64,000 nucleotides of DNA, from positions 962,049 through 1,026,048 of the forward strand of contig JAJVDF010000435.1 of NCBI GenBank assembly GCA_022410635.1, in the 5' to 3' direction. The notes under the pieces were generated by a model that ran no database searches, was not told the DNA's origin, and saw only the letters and a program-made list of their open reading frames with translations. The stretch is from Tretioscincus oriximinensis. Lineage: Eukaryota; Chordata; Lepidosauria; Squamata; Gymnophthalmidae. The position numbers were made by a program, and so were the translations under genes. Shown one piece after another: positions 33,780 through 43,989 of this stretch; the first letter of the stretch is position 1; each line of letters opens with the position of its first letter.

Positions 33780-36160
33780 GAGGAATTTTTGCTTTGCTTT
33801 GTATCAGGCATTTGCACTTTCCCTCTTTTGTACAACATCTCCCATTATATCCAGTCACTTTTCCTCCTGTTTTTCTCTTATGTGTATTTGTCCATCTGAA
33901 CAGACTTCAGTCCTTTAGCAAGACATACAACATACAAAATGACTTTCTTTTGTTCTTCAAATACTCAGAGCCTACTTTCGTAGCTGCCAAAAAACAGCAT
34001 GGGTGTATCTATGGAATCATCAGGCATCAACCCTGACTCAGCAGTTCCAAGGAACAAAGCACGTTGTGTCCTAAAGAGTGCTGGTTAGATATATCAGTGC
34101 AATGCTGCATTTGGTCCATGAAGGTTAGGGAGAGGGTGAAAAGATGACAGCCCAAAAATTATTAATAAAAACAGAGTTTCCACCCACAGTTACTCTAGTA
34201 TATTTTTATGCATCAACCGACCACTGTGAAAAATAATCATTATTCTAATATGCACCAGAAAAGTAGATGATTATAGGTTAGAAAGTCATTAGATTTTTGA
34301 TGACTTTGGATTATAACTTAATTTTTCCAAATGCAGAACAAGGCCAGCTATGATAGCCCTGTATTGAGTAACAAAGAAGAACTTGATGCCAAATTGAAAG
34401 TGGCAGATGCTTTCAGGAAAAGTGATATTATAATGAAGTTCAAAATATATAAAGGTGAAGCTGAAAGTAATACATGAAACTTAGATTTCAGGAAGACCAG
34501 TTTTAATGGATTTAGTGTGCATACCGTGACCAGCATAGGACTCACTAAAGAACAGAACTCCTCCAAGGTCCTGACGCATCCTTCAAAAGGTTAAGTTTTT
34601 GTTATACTGAAAGAAAATAAATTAACATCTTCTTTGAATAATCTAGCATGAAAAATGTCTAACAAGGAAGGATTGCAGTATCTTAGAGACTAGCAAGGGT
34701 TGATTGCATAAGAATATAAGCATCAGGCCACAGCCNATCTAGTCTACCATTATGTGCCTTTCCCGAACACATGTTCTGCCTTGCTATTTCTTTTAAAGTC
34801 CAGAAAAATGCAATCCTTTATTTTAATCTTAAAGTTGACTTGCACTGAGGAATGGGAATTACTATCACCTATGAACATTTATGATTTTCTACATTCTGTG
34901 CAGGATTTATTTAAAAAGATAAAATGTTTTTAACTATTGCAACTTCTTCTGGGACCTCAGGGTGCAGGGAATATATAAGTGCAATGTATTTAATTCAAAT
35001 TATTTTCTNTCTTGAGTCCAGGAGATCTCTGACAATAGCCCAACAATGAAAATGCAGAAGGTACTTCTGACAATTTAGCATCCCCAGGATTATAATCACA
35101 ATATCTAAAAGCTCCGTCTAGCAGTTAAAATTCAACTCACACCAGGAAGGATCAGAAGTGCAGGCACAGAGCATATAACAAACAAGTGGATTGTAAAGGC
35201 TGTTGGCTCTGTTGGGCAAAGGACAAAAATATTTGAAAAGATGTTAAGCAGAAGTTAATCTGCTTTTGTATGATTTGTTTTCCTATTCTTCCTGAACTGG
35301 CTCACTTTGGAGACAGATGCTTTTCAGGTTTACAGCATGCATATGGTTAGAGGCATACTCTTGGCAGCCGATCCAAATGATAGAATAATGAGTTTCTGGG
35401 AGGAGAAAGAAGAGAGAGATGAGTATATCATTTAGAGAAGATCCAGCTGTATCAAAGCCAATGAAACATGAACAATTCCTTTTTATAGTTTCCAGATTGC
35501 TATCTGCCAGGCACCCTGACTTTCGTTGTACTTTGCTATTGCTGTCTGTTGCCAATCAGTCATGCAGAGTCTACAATTTCTGTTTGATGAATTTCCATGT
35601 TAAATTCACACAGAGGAGATTTTTAAATAAAGTTATTATAGATGCTGGACATTAGGATTAATTGCAGTAGTCATTGTTCTACTAGCTTTCTAGAGAGTAT
35701 TTGCTTCATATATTATGGGGAAGGGGGTAGGAAGTACTTGTGTCCTGTTTTTACAGAGATTGTATGTCTAACTGTACGAGTATTTTATTAACTGAATTTT
35801 CATTAAAGGAATTGTAATTGTGTTTTTATATTAGTTTTATTGTAACTTGCACTGGGTCTTCTGGATGAATATGAAAGTAAACGAATAAAAAGATTGAAAA
35901 TAAAGGACAGTAAAAAGAATGTATGTGTTTGAATGCTACCCTGGTGAAGATAAGGAAACCATGGCTTTTTCCACAATGAGTCTTACTCTGGGATATATCT
36001 CAGAATAGGGTCCTGTCATCTGCATGCTATGACATTCCCAATTTCATGATATATCCTAGAATAAGCCGCAGTGCAGAAAGAAAATCATGTGAAAGAAAAG
36101 CGAGCACCAACGCTTTAGCCTAACATAAGATCAATAATTCAAATTATTTCTTGCACATGC
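33780..36160. other. Mostly unassigned; small CR1-like scrap and MITE fragment
   Basis: A short block at 34708-34750 (CATCAGGCCACAGCC) may be a scrap of CR1 3' end. About 35980-36085 holds TCTTACTCTGGGATATATCT, GTCATCTGCATGCTATGACA and ATATATCCTAGAATAAGCC, which fit a decayed copy of the foldback MITE at 11844. The rest shows no gene. Confidence 0.45.
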
Positions 36161-36163
36161 TGC

Positions 36164-36350
36164 NTCTGGGATGAAGCAACAGGTAGTGCTCCTGAAATAT
36201 CATTTGCAGGGAGTCATGAACAGGTGCATGTTTTGCTTTCCTCTGTTCGGACTGCCCAGGTGCATCTGGTGGGCCTGTGTGTGAGACAGAATGCTGGACT
36301 AGATGGGCTCTGGCCCGATCCGGTATGGCTCTTCTTATGTTATGTTCTTG
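36164..36350 (+). mobile_element. CR1 LINE 3' end, short
   Basis: Runs from the last coding bases (GATGAAGCAACAGGTAGTGC) through TCGGACTGCCCAGGTGCATC to the terminus TCTTATGTTATGTTCTTG. It is less than 200 bp long and strongly 5' truncated. Confidence 0.93.
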
Positions 36351-36354
36351 TAAA

Positions 36355-37195
36355 GTCTAAAGAGGAAGCATTTTAAACTGAGAGGCAATTCTGTTAGCCT
36401 AAGCTCAAGTTTCTCGTAGGTGTTTCTTGAAAGCACACAAAGGGTATGAGCTTCCCATTTTCCCTCAAGATTAAGCAGAGTGCAGGAAGTAGAAGCTTCT
36501 CTTAAGAAAGCAGTAGTGAAAGTGGCAATTTTAAAGCAAAGGGAGGATCTGCCAAGCAAGAGAAGAGTACGCAGCACCCACCCCACAAATTATTTAGCTT
36601 GTGCCTGGCTGCAGCCTTAGAAACTAATCGTAAATCTAGATATGAAACTGGACAAGTATATAAGCCAGTTGGTTGTTGTGTTGNAATTCCTTCTCGATTC
36701 ATTGTTGCCTTTATATTTGCCTGTTATTTTATCTGTTAAAGAATTTATTTCCCTCATTTTATCCAAAAGCTACTGATCCAAAATAAATAAGTATGCAAAT
36801 TAATTTCCCCCCATCCTATAACATTATCTCTGTTGGCTTAAATTGCTGATTTCAGACCAAGTGTGGAATCTTTTACTCATACCTCTCCTCCTTACTCATT
36901 TTCTCCCTCCCCCCAACAAGGCTTTAATTGCAGTGCAGTTCCATGCAAGTAATGCTCCACAAAATATAATCACACGTTCTACAAATATTGCCTTTTTTAA
37001 CCATGCACAATATTCTTTGAACACCTGAACTTCCATGGACTATAAAGTACTTCAAATTTTAAACAACATGGCAGGTATCAAGCAGAGTTTGATCAATAAG
37101 AAGCTNAAGCAAAATACAGCAGACACAACTTTTCAGACTTTTGTAACATTTATCATTATAGTGTTTGTGAATTGAACATGTATGTGTTTAGAATC
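36355..37195. other. No recognisable gene or repeat
   Basis: No assignable signal. Confidence 0.5.
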
Positions 37196-37204
37196 ACCAA
37201 AGCT

Positions 37205-37310
37205 TTATCAAGGGAGGAGAGGGAGGGAGAGTGGGTAGGTGGAAAGGAGGGGAGGGGAGGNGAAAAAGGGAGAGAGGGGAGGGATGGAGGAANGAAGGAA
37301 GGAAGACGCC
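37205..37310 (+). repeat. Polypurine (G/A) tract
   Basis: About 100 bases almost entirely of G and A (GGGAGGAGAGGGAGGGAGAG and similar), with two Ns. Such tracts can form triplex or G-quadruplex structures. Reading frames over it on either strand are low complexity. Confidence 0.9.
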
Positions 37311-37865
37311 GTTTGTATTTCAGATCTTGGAGGGGGCAGCACTTAACCCTTTCTCTCTCTGGCTCTCTTTTAACAGATGTAATTAAACACTCTTGGACTG
37401 ACTTAGCTAAAGTCAAGTGATGTTCAGGGAGTAAGGACATCTTCCTTCCATCTCTCAGCTGAATTTTTTATAGCTTATAATTCTCCAGAGTTTATGCAAG
37501 TGGCTTTTGATGTTTTTCACAGTCCATGAACTGCTTGCCCTGCCTGGATTCTTTCATACTGTGAGTCCCAGTTGTTCTGATAGATCTATGTAATACATTT
37601 TGCAAGCATTGCATTTGTGCATGTCTCAGGATTCTGAAACAAGGTGGGCTCTGGTTAAATACAAACATCCTAGGGCACTGGTCTTAGTTGCTCCTGCTAT
37701 TGATTTTAAACTGGGACACAAAGGACACAGTGAAGAACAACTTTTAAAACAAAGGTTACAGAACTCTGTCCAACCATGAGAATTGGCAAGGATAAAAACT
37801 GCACTATTGTATAAGATGTAAGGCTTTCATGCAATATCATTCAACATTTCCTAGATTCTGATAAT
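37311..37865. other. No recognisable gene or repeat
   Basis: No assignable signal. Confidence 0.5.
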
Positions 37866-37869
37866 GGTT

Positions 37870-38175
37870 TGATGTGTTGTTGTTCAGTTATTCAATCAAG
37901 TCCAACCCCAAGGAACACAGCACACCAGCCCCCATTTCCTTCACTGTTTTCTGAAGTCTGTCTGCCTAAGCTCATGTCTGTTCCTTCCATGCACTATCCA
38001 ACTCATTTTTGTCCATCCCCTTCTCCTTTTGTTGTCAATCTTTCCCAGCATGAGTTTTTTTTCTCATTATGTTACTAAATGTTTTGAGTTTCAGTTTTAG
38101 GATTTTTCCTTTCAATGCACAATGAGAGTTGATTTTCTTTAATACGGACTGATTTATTCTCTCAAACGTTTGGAC
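37870..38175 (-). mobile_element. BovB (RTE-clade) LINE fragment
   Basis: Plus-strand blocks AAGTCCAACCCCAAGGAACA, TTTTGTCCATCCCCTTCTCC, GTTGTCAATCTTTCCCAGCA and GAGAGTTGATTTTCTTTAAT correspond to the complement of BovB ORF C-terminal coding. That region in BovB ends in the R-R-G-R-Q-type basic stretch and the LGKIEG-like segment. The copy is diverged, lacks the RT core and is dead. BovB is the LINE family shared between squamates and ruminants by horizontal transfer. Confidence 0.75.
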
Positions 38176-38356
38176 TTTTGGACATCAGTCCAAAATCCCA
38201 GCTGAATGTATATATATTCACAAATCCATATTTGCAGTCAAGTTGTGAACCTATCTACAGACCACCTTGATTTTGTCTCTGATTTCCTCCATATGAGGCA
38301 CTAATGAATCGGCTCTGCAATACAAGTGTTCTAGAAGCACATGCCTCACAAGTTCC

Positions 38357-38491
38357 AGCCTATCTACTGAAGCAAGAAATTTCTGTGGGTCCAGAATATC
38401 TAGCAAGGGGGTCTCATAGCATCAGAGACTGAAAAGAAAAAGATCAGCAGCATGGACTTTCACAGACAAATCTACTTCTTCAGGTGCATCA
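38357..38491 (-). mobile_element. Penelope-like (tentative) 3' end, copy B
   Basis: The minus strand reads CACCTGAAGAAGTAGATTTG, then a short hairpin, GTGAAAGTCCATGC, a spacer, GTCTCTGATGCTATGAGACC, CTTGCTAGATATTCTGG and ATTTCTTGC. CTGAAGA is at 38477-38483 (as complement) and GAAA at 38458-38461. The two stem arms differ from those in copy C, but all six pairs can still form if G-U wobble is allowed. A short chance frame at 38452 overlaps it. Confidence 0.6.
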
Positions 38492-39084
38492 TGCTGCTTA
38501 CCATTTTCATGTTNGTCTCTATGATGTTACGAGACCACCTTGATAGATATACTGCTAAGCTAGAACAATGTGCCATGAAAGAATGTGCCAGGAAAGAATG
38601 GTTTATTATCCTTTACTACTNGAAATCCAGTTTAAAAACAATTTATGGGCAAGATATTGCTGTGAGCAGATTAACATGTAAATGCTTTAAAAAGTGAATT
38701 TTACTTTAAACAGGAAGCTTCAAGGCAGAAGCAAATTTATCATTAAAATTAATTTTGATACATAAATTTTTCAAAATGTTTGGAAGAGCAAGCATGCAAG
38801 GCACTCACATATTCATAAATATTCTAATTTAAAGTTGTTTTTCCTCCCTCCCTATTGCTTTCAGCTTAAATAATTTTGGGTTGGTACAAACTATCAGGAA
38901 GAATGAAGTTTGTGATCATTTCCCATTTACTTCTTTTGATGTCTGTAACCTTTAGTCTTTAGTGGAGTTAATTCTTTTCACAACAAATTTCCACAAGCTA
39001 ACCAGTTAAACTTCCCTGATGGGAACTGCTATAATCTAGAGTGGCATGCAGATATGACTCTAATCCAAGCTGTGCCACAAAATA

Positions 39085-39700
39085 AAGCCTACTGCAGAAG
39101 AAGTCTATGATGACCAAAGGAAGTCCTACAAGGAAAGGTTGCAATTTCTGGGGTTATTAGACTAGAAAAGAGAGAAGTGAGAAAAGACATGATAAATGAG
39201 GCATGATAGAGGAGTATAAAATTATTGATAGTGTGGAAAAGTAAACAAGGAGAAGTTTCCTCTCTCACCAAAAACACTCAGATCAGGGGCCATTCAATGA
39301 TGCCAAGTGCTTTAACACACGGGATAGTGAGGTTTTGGAGTACACTCTCATGAGATATGGTGTTGATTTTTAGTTTGAATAATTTTCAAAAATGAATTGG
39401 ATATACAGGGTGCTTCAAAAATGTATACTGTTCTACAAACTTAAATTTCAGAATTTCCCGCTCTACGAGGCTAATTTGAACAGTATTAACATTTGTTATT
39501 ATGTTTTATTTACATTGGACTTTAAGCTTTCTAATTTCCTGAAATTTAACTTTGTAGAACAGTAGAACAGTAAATAAATTTTCTANGGAAGTTCACAGTG
39601 TGTATACATTTTTTGAAGCACCCTTGTATTTTTAGAATTCATAACCTCTCAATGGCTGTTTATTATAGCAGGAACAGAAGGTAATTTGCAGCTGGAAACA
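39085..39700 (+). mobile_element. Old CR1 LINE, split by a mariner-like MITE
   Basis: Diverged CR1 thumb coding: AGGAAAGGTTGCAATTTCTG, ATGATAGAGGAGTATAAAAT, GTGGAAAAGTAAACAAGGAG and ATGAGATATGGTGTTGATTT. After the MITE at 39406-39626 the CR1 resumes with GAATTCATAACCTCTCAATG. Coding is destroyed by many indels. The right limit is approximate. Confidence 0.7.
39406..39626. mobile_element. Tc1/mariner-like MITE (221 bp) with TA duplication
   Basis: Terminal inverted repeats of about 24 bases: CAGGGTGCTTCAAAAATGTA at the left and TTTTTTGAAGCACCCTTG at the right, differing by one or two bases. TA flanks both ends (39404-39405, 39627-39628), as for Tc1/mariner elements. The interior is AT-rich and non-coding. 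Confidence 0.75.
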
Positions 39701-39704
39701 AGAG

Positions 39705-42345
39705 TCTTGAAGACTACAATCTGAGCTAGTGGTGTGCTTTCATCCAGTACTTCCCTATGCAGCTGGACAGACCACTGCAAGAGTACACTGTTGATAGACC
39801 ATAAGTCTGGTTCAGAGGGACACTGCTTACATCAGCTTGTGCCTCAAAGTGGGAGAATAGTTTTCTGTTGGAGAAATGCCTTACACTAAATCTTTGGATG
39901 ATTTATCAAGAATGCTCAGTGACTGGAGAAGCAGCTCAAGAGAAGACTTCTTTCCTAATAGCTGCACTTAGGTAAAAGGAAAATGGGGGGAAAGAGGAAG
40001 TCATACTTTCTGTGTTTTAAAAAACATGTTTAGCCTGTGATATAAGAGACCTTGATTGGGATAATCTGGATTTGTAATTAAACATTTCAGCAGCAATGAA
40101 ATGTTCTGTGAGAAAAATACAAAGGAGGCAAAGCAGCTACTGCAAGCCTCTCTCTGATTTCCCCAAATTATGTTTTGATCTTGAACTGATCAAAATACAG
40201 TTTCCAATTGGAAACTCTTGTGCTGCAGGTGCCATTACTATCAATGGGCTACAGGATTGATTCATCAGCCAGGTGCTCCCTTCTCTGAAAATCTTTTGAA
40301 AAATGAATGAAAACATCATAGAAAAATAAGAGGAAAAAAACCAATTCATGAACTGATAATCAGAGAAAAGTTTGACAGAATTTTCAGGTGGCCTCTAAAT
40401 ATGATTTGCAGATGGAAGAGATTGGATTTAAAAAAAATCTAAGGCTGCATTAACACATAATCATTAAAAAGTGCACCAGAGGTGGCTTTGAAATGGTTTA
40501 GAGATTGTTAACACATGAGATCATTCACATGCCAGTCTCTCTCTCTCTCTCCCACTTCAAGANCATTCTAGGCAAAATGCTTACTGATAATTAAAGCCCT
40601 TGAAAGAATCAATGTGAACTCTGTGGATTTACGATTAAACTGACTCAGATGAAGAAAAATATGAGACAATGATATCTTCTCTTAGATAATTAAGAGGTAG
40701 AGGTATAGGATATTGTGAACCCCTGTAAATATGTAACAGCAAAATAAAAAAAATTAAAAGGAACATTTGGGGCTAGAAANAGCTGAAATAAATAAAAAAA
40801 ATGAGATCTACATACTACTGCTTCTAAGTCTACATCCACTATGCTTGAACATTCCTGAATTAAGCACTGTTTGGATTCTTACTCTGGANTGACCATGTTT
40901 TATTCCAGAATATNCAACTACAGTGATGCATGGAAGCAATTTAAAACACATCTCCTTTTCACTTTGGATTCTGTGCCAAGACTTCAATGATTCAGCTGAG
41001 CGCAACCAGTCTCAGTTGTGACTCAGNTTTGCTTTACACAGAAAATCTTTGGTTCACAGTTTCTCTGACTTCCTTTCCATTTTCACATGAAGATTGCATT
41101 GTTATTTTTAGTTTTCTTTCAGTCTAAGCAAGATATGCTCTTTGTATTCTCTGTCTTTCTGGTCTTCTAAGCATTATTATATAAGTGATCCCCTGCACCA
41201 TTCTGTTCTTTTGTTGTGCCTATTTGGAGTGGCAACACACTTTTAGGCTTTTGTGAACAAAAAGAAAGTACTTTTGATGCATTGTACTGTATGTTGCCTT
41301 TTTATACACAGAATCCTTCTTTGTCAGCCACCTGCTATTTTTACTTTGCTTGCACCTAAACAAAAAAGAACGGTGGTGGGGAATTCTGTCAATCACTTTT
41401 CACACAATCAGAAGCAGAATTGTTTTTTTAAAATATATATAAATTCATTTATGGTTTTAGGTTTTTTTTCTGTAAGTAACAAACAGGTTTAGGGCTTGCT
41501 TGCATATGCTTAGTAATGCATTTCAGGGATTGTGTTTAAAGTTTTCACATTCCAAACCTGGTAACCCAGGACCATCAGGAGTCCCACCCTTTCCCCAAAC
41601 CATACCCCATCACAATGCCAAGTCACCCTCCTCACCCAACAACCCTTTGTTTTTTAAAACGTGTGAGCTTTTAATGGCATTCCCCTTGCCACCTTCCCTC
41701 TCCCTCCTGGCACAACAAAAAAGGACTGCTGGGCTCACCTAACTGCCTCACCTTTGAGATCTCACCAGTGCCTTCTGTGTAAGTCAGTGTAAGTGAAGAA
41801 ATCCAGAGTAAGGTAAGTGTAGATTTTTGCTATATCCTTTAAATTCATACATCAAGCATAGTCTAGATAGAACCTCAGATGGCATCTAGACATGGGGTAG
41901 CTATTCAGATATAAGATGTTACCTTTTTGAAGTACCCTTTATGAAGGAACACATATTCAGATATCTTGCGAGACTTGAAACCTCTCGAACAATATCAGTA
42001 AAATCATAAAATAAGCTTCCCCTTACAGATATATGTATTGATCAAATGTGCTGATTGGCTAATTCAACCCAATGCACACTAATATGAAATGTCACTGCTG
42101 TTCAGTCTGCAATAACAAAAATCTGGGAATTGGTCTTTTATGGCAAAACACCATCTCATTTGTACTTCACATGTGTGGCATCTGAAGGGAATCAAAGGTA
42201 AAATAAAACACATATCTGAATGCAGCCTAAGTATAGCTACCATCTATACTTAAATTCAAATTTGCTTGGATTTGCTCAGTGGTGTCCATATATATTCAGG
42301 CTCAAGAGAAGGAATCATATCTTAAGAACAGTGCATTAAAAAAGT
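39705..42345. other. No recognisable gene; CT microsatellite
   Basis: A (CT)n run lies at 40533-40552. A scrap at about 40868-40920 (TTACTCTGGANTGACC, TATTCCAGAATAT) may be a very decayed foldback MITE. Nothing else assignable. Confidence 0.45.
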
Positions 42346-42349
42346 AACT

Positions 42350-42440
42350 CCAANGTCAATACAGGATTCACTTAACCATCCCAGACAGATAGCTTTCCAT
42401 CCTCTGAAGACTTCTAGAGAAGGCGAACTCACCACCTCCT
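42350..42440 (-). mobile_element. Old CR1 3' UTR fragment
   Basis: GTCAATACAGGATTCACTTA, ACCATCCCAGACAG and GAAGGCGAACTCACCACC match the complement of the CR1 subfamily 3' UTR also seen at 52428-52573 and at 18529-18652. Confidence 0.7.
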
Positions 42441-42653
42441 TCCTACCTAATCTTGCATTATTTGTTACATCTTCAATTTTCATCTTTATCCCATAATGTC
42501 TCTTCAATTTTATAATATACAACAGTAATCACACTATGTTCCACTTCTTGAAATGCAAAAATGGCTTTTAGTCCATCTGTAAAACAACTGTTTAGAATGA
42601 GAATTTGTGACAAAAGAGATAAATGAACCATAATTGAAAAGAGGCAAGAGGAA

Positions 42654-42718
42654 GTTATTTCATGTTAAGAAATATAGTGCAATAATTGCACGTAACGTTT
42701 GTTTCTCTACTTTGGGCC
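42654..42718 (+). repeat. Inverted repeat, left arm (65 bp)
   Basis: Matches the complement of 43402-43467 at roughly 90 percent of positions. It contains TTCATGTTAAGAAATATAGT and GTTTGTTTCTCTACTTT. Confidence 0.85.
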
Positions 42719-43203
42719 ACATGTTTCTGCTTCCTTATGCTTCATGAGCAAATATATATAATTACAACCATTTGTTTAACACACAAGGTTTGTCTTCCCT
42801 GTATTTTTAGGATAAAATGTTTTCCACGTATAATGAACTACTTGTGGACTTCATGCTGAGAGATAGAGCAAGAATTTCATCAAAAGCATAATTTCATCAT
42901 CTAAATCAATTACAGTAGAACATTTATCTTCAATTTTTTTGAGGCATCATCCAGAAGAGCTGTTTCATTTCACTATTTCTTTTAAGTCTGAAATAACCCA
43001 GTTGTGACTCCTCCCACATATTTTTACCATTAATAAGAGCTATATTACTGGTGGTAAAATTCCAAGTTTCTCAGACAGTCTTTCTCCTTACTGCCAACAC
43101 AGGTCCTGTATAGAATAGCAGGCTTTAGGGGGGAAATGATCATTTCCCTTCATTACTTTGAGTAACTCTATATATTTAGTTTCACAACTATTTAGATTTA
43201 AAT

Positions 43204-43291
43204 CCAGCAAAGGAGCTAGCAGCACTTTGAGACTAACTTGAGAAAAGTGGTTGGCATAAGCTTTCGTAGACAGGTCTACTTCTTCAGATGC
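43204..43291 (-). mobile_element. 88-bp Penelope-like insertion with 11-bp TSD, copy C
   Basis: Flanked by the direct repeat TAGATTTAAAT (43193-43203 and 43292-43302). On the minus strand it begins GCATCTGAAGA, forms a perfect 6-bp stem GTAGAC/GTCTAC with a 2-base loop, continues GAAAGCTTATGCC, and ends TAGCTCCTTTGCTGG. The core is CTGAAGA, an extra A, the stem, then GAAA. This is close to the hammerhead consensus CUGANGA-stem-GAAA but with one extra base. GCAT and ATGC just outside can pair. It is the best-preserved core in the window. Confidence 0.75.
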
Positions 43292-43401
43292 TAGATTTAA
43301 ATGCTAGTCTTAATGAAAACAATGGAGTGAAAATAGCTTGTATTTGATTCATATTTGTTCTGTTCCAATGAAAACATTCATTAATTTGGACTGTCAATGA
43401 T

Positions 43402-43467
43402 GGGCTGAAAGTAGAGAAACAAAAATTATGTGCAATTATTGCATTATATTTCTTAACATGAAATAAG
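43402..43467 (-). repeat. Inverted repeat, right arm
   Basis: Complement of 42654-42718 with a handful of mismatches. The pair encloses about 680 bases that include the Penelope-like insertion at 43204-43291. Confidence 0.85.
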
Positions 43468-43599
43468 TGCAAAGCCTTACTACTTAGAAAGTTGGCATCA
43501 AACTGTGGTTCTCAGAAATCTAACCTAGCAAGAGCAAGTACAAAGGATGGTGGCTTTTGTAGTTTAACAAGCATCAATATTTATTTAATTTTTTATTGT

Positions 43600-43970
43600 T
43601 TAAATTTGTTTATTTATATTTGGCTATAGAGCAGTATAGAAATATAATTAATTGATTAATTAATTAATTACATTTCTATACCACTCTATAGCCGAAGGAC
43701 TTGGGTAGTAAGCAATAAAAATGGAATTAACAGATTAAAACAGCAATATCTAAATGTAGGGAAGGGAGAATCTTTCAGGATGTTTTTGGTGATTTAAATA
43801 AACAGCCTTAGAGTCCACATCATTTTCATAAGATTAGAGGTATTTATTTATAGTTACATCTCTTCCCATATTTCTACGGACACAGGGTGCTAACGTTAAA
43901 AGCAGAAATACAAAATTGATATTTTAAAACAATACCTGAAAGTGCGGAAGGAAAATTCCATTTCTCTCTT
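43600..43970 (-). mobile_element. L2-like LINE 3' tails, one preceded by an inverted tail
   Basis: GGCTATAGAGCAGTATAGAA on the plus strand is mirrored by TTTCTATACCACTCTATAGC (43672-43691), giving two LINE tails joined tail to tail through a TTAA/TAAT-rich centre. To the right (about 43672-43970), ACAAAATTGATATTTTAAAA followed by CAATACCTGAAAGTGCGGAA resembles the L2 3' UTR at 25665-25720 on the minus strand. Confidence 0.5.
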
Positions 43971-43989
43971 TTTNAAAAAAATTCTGAAC

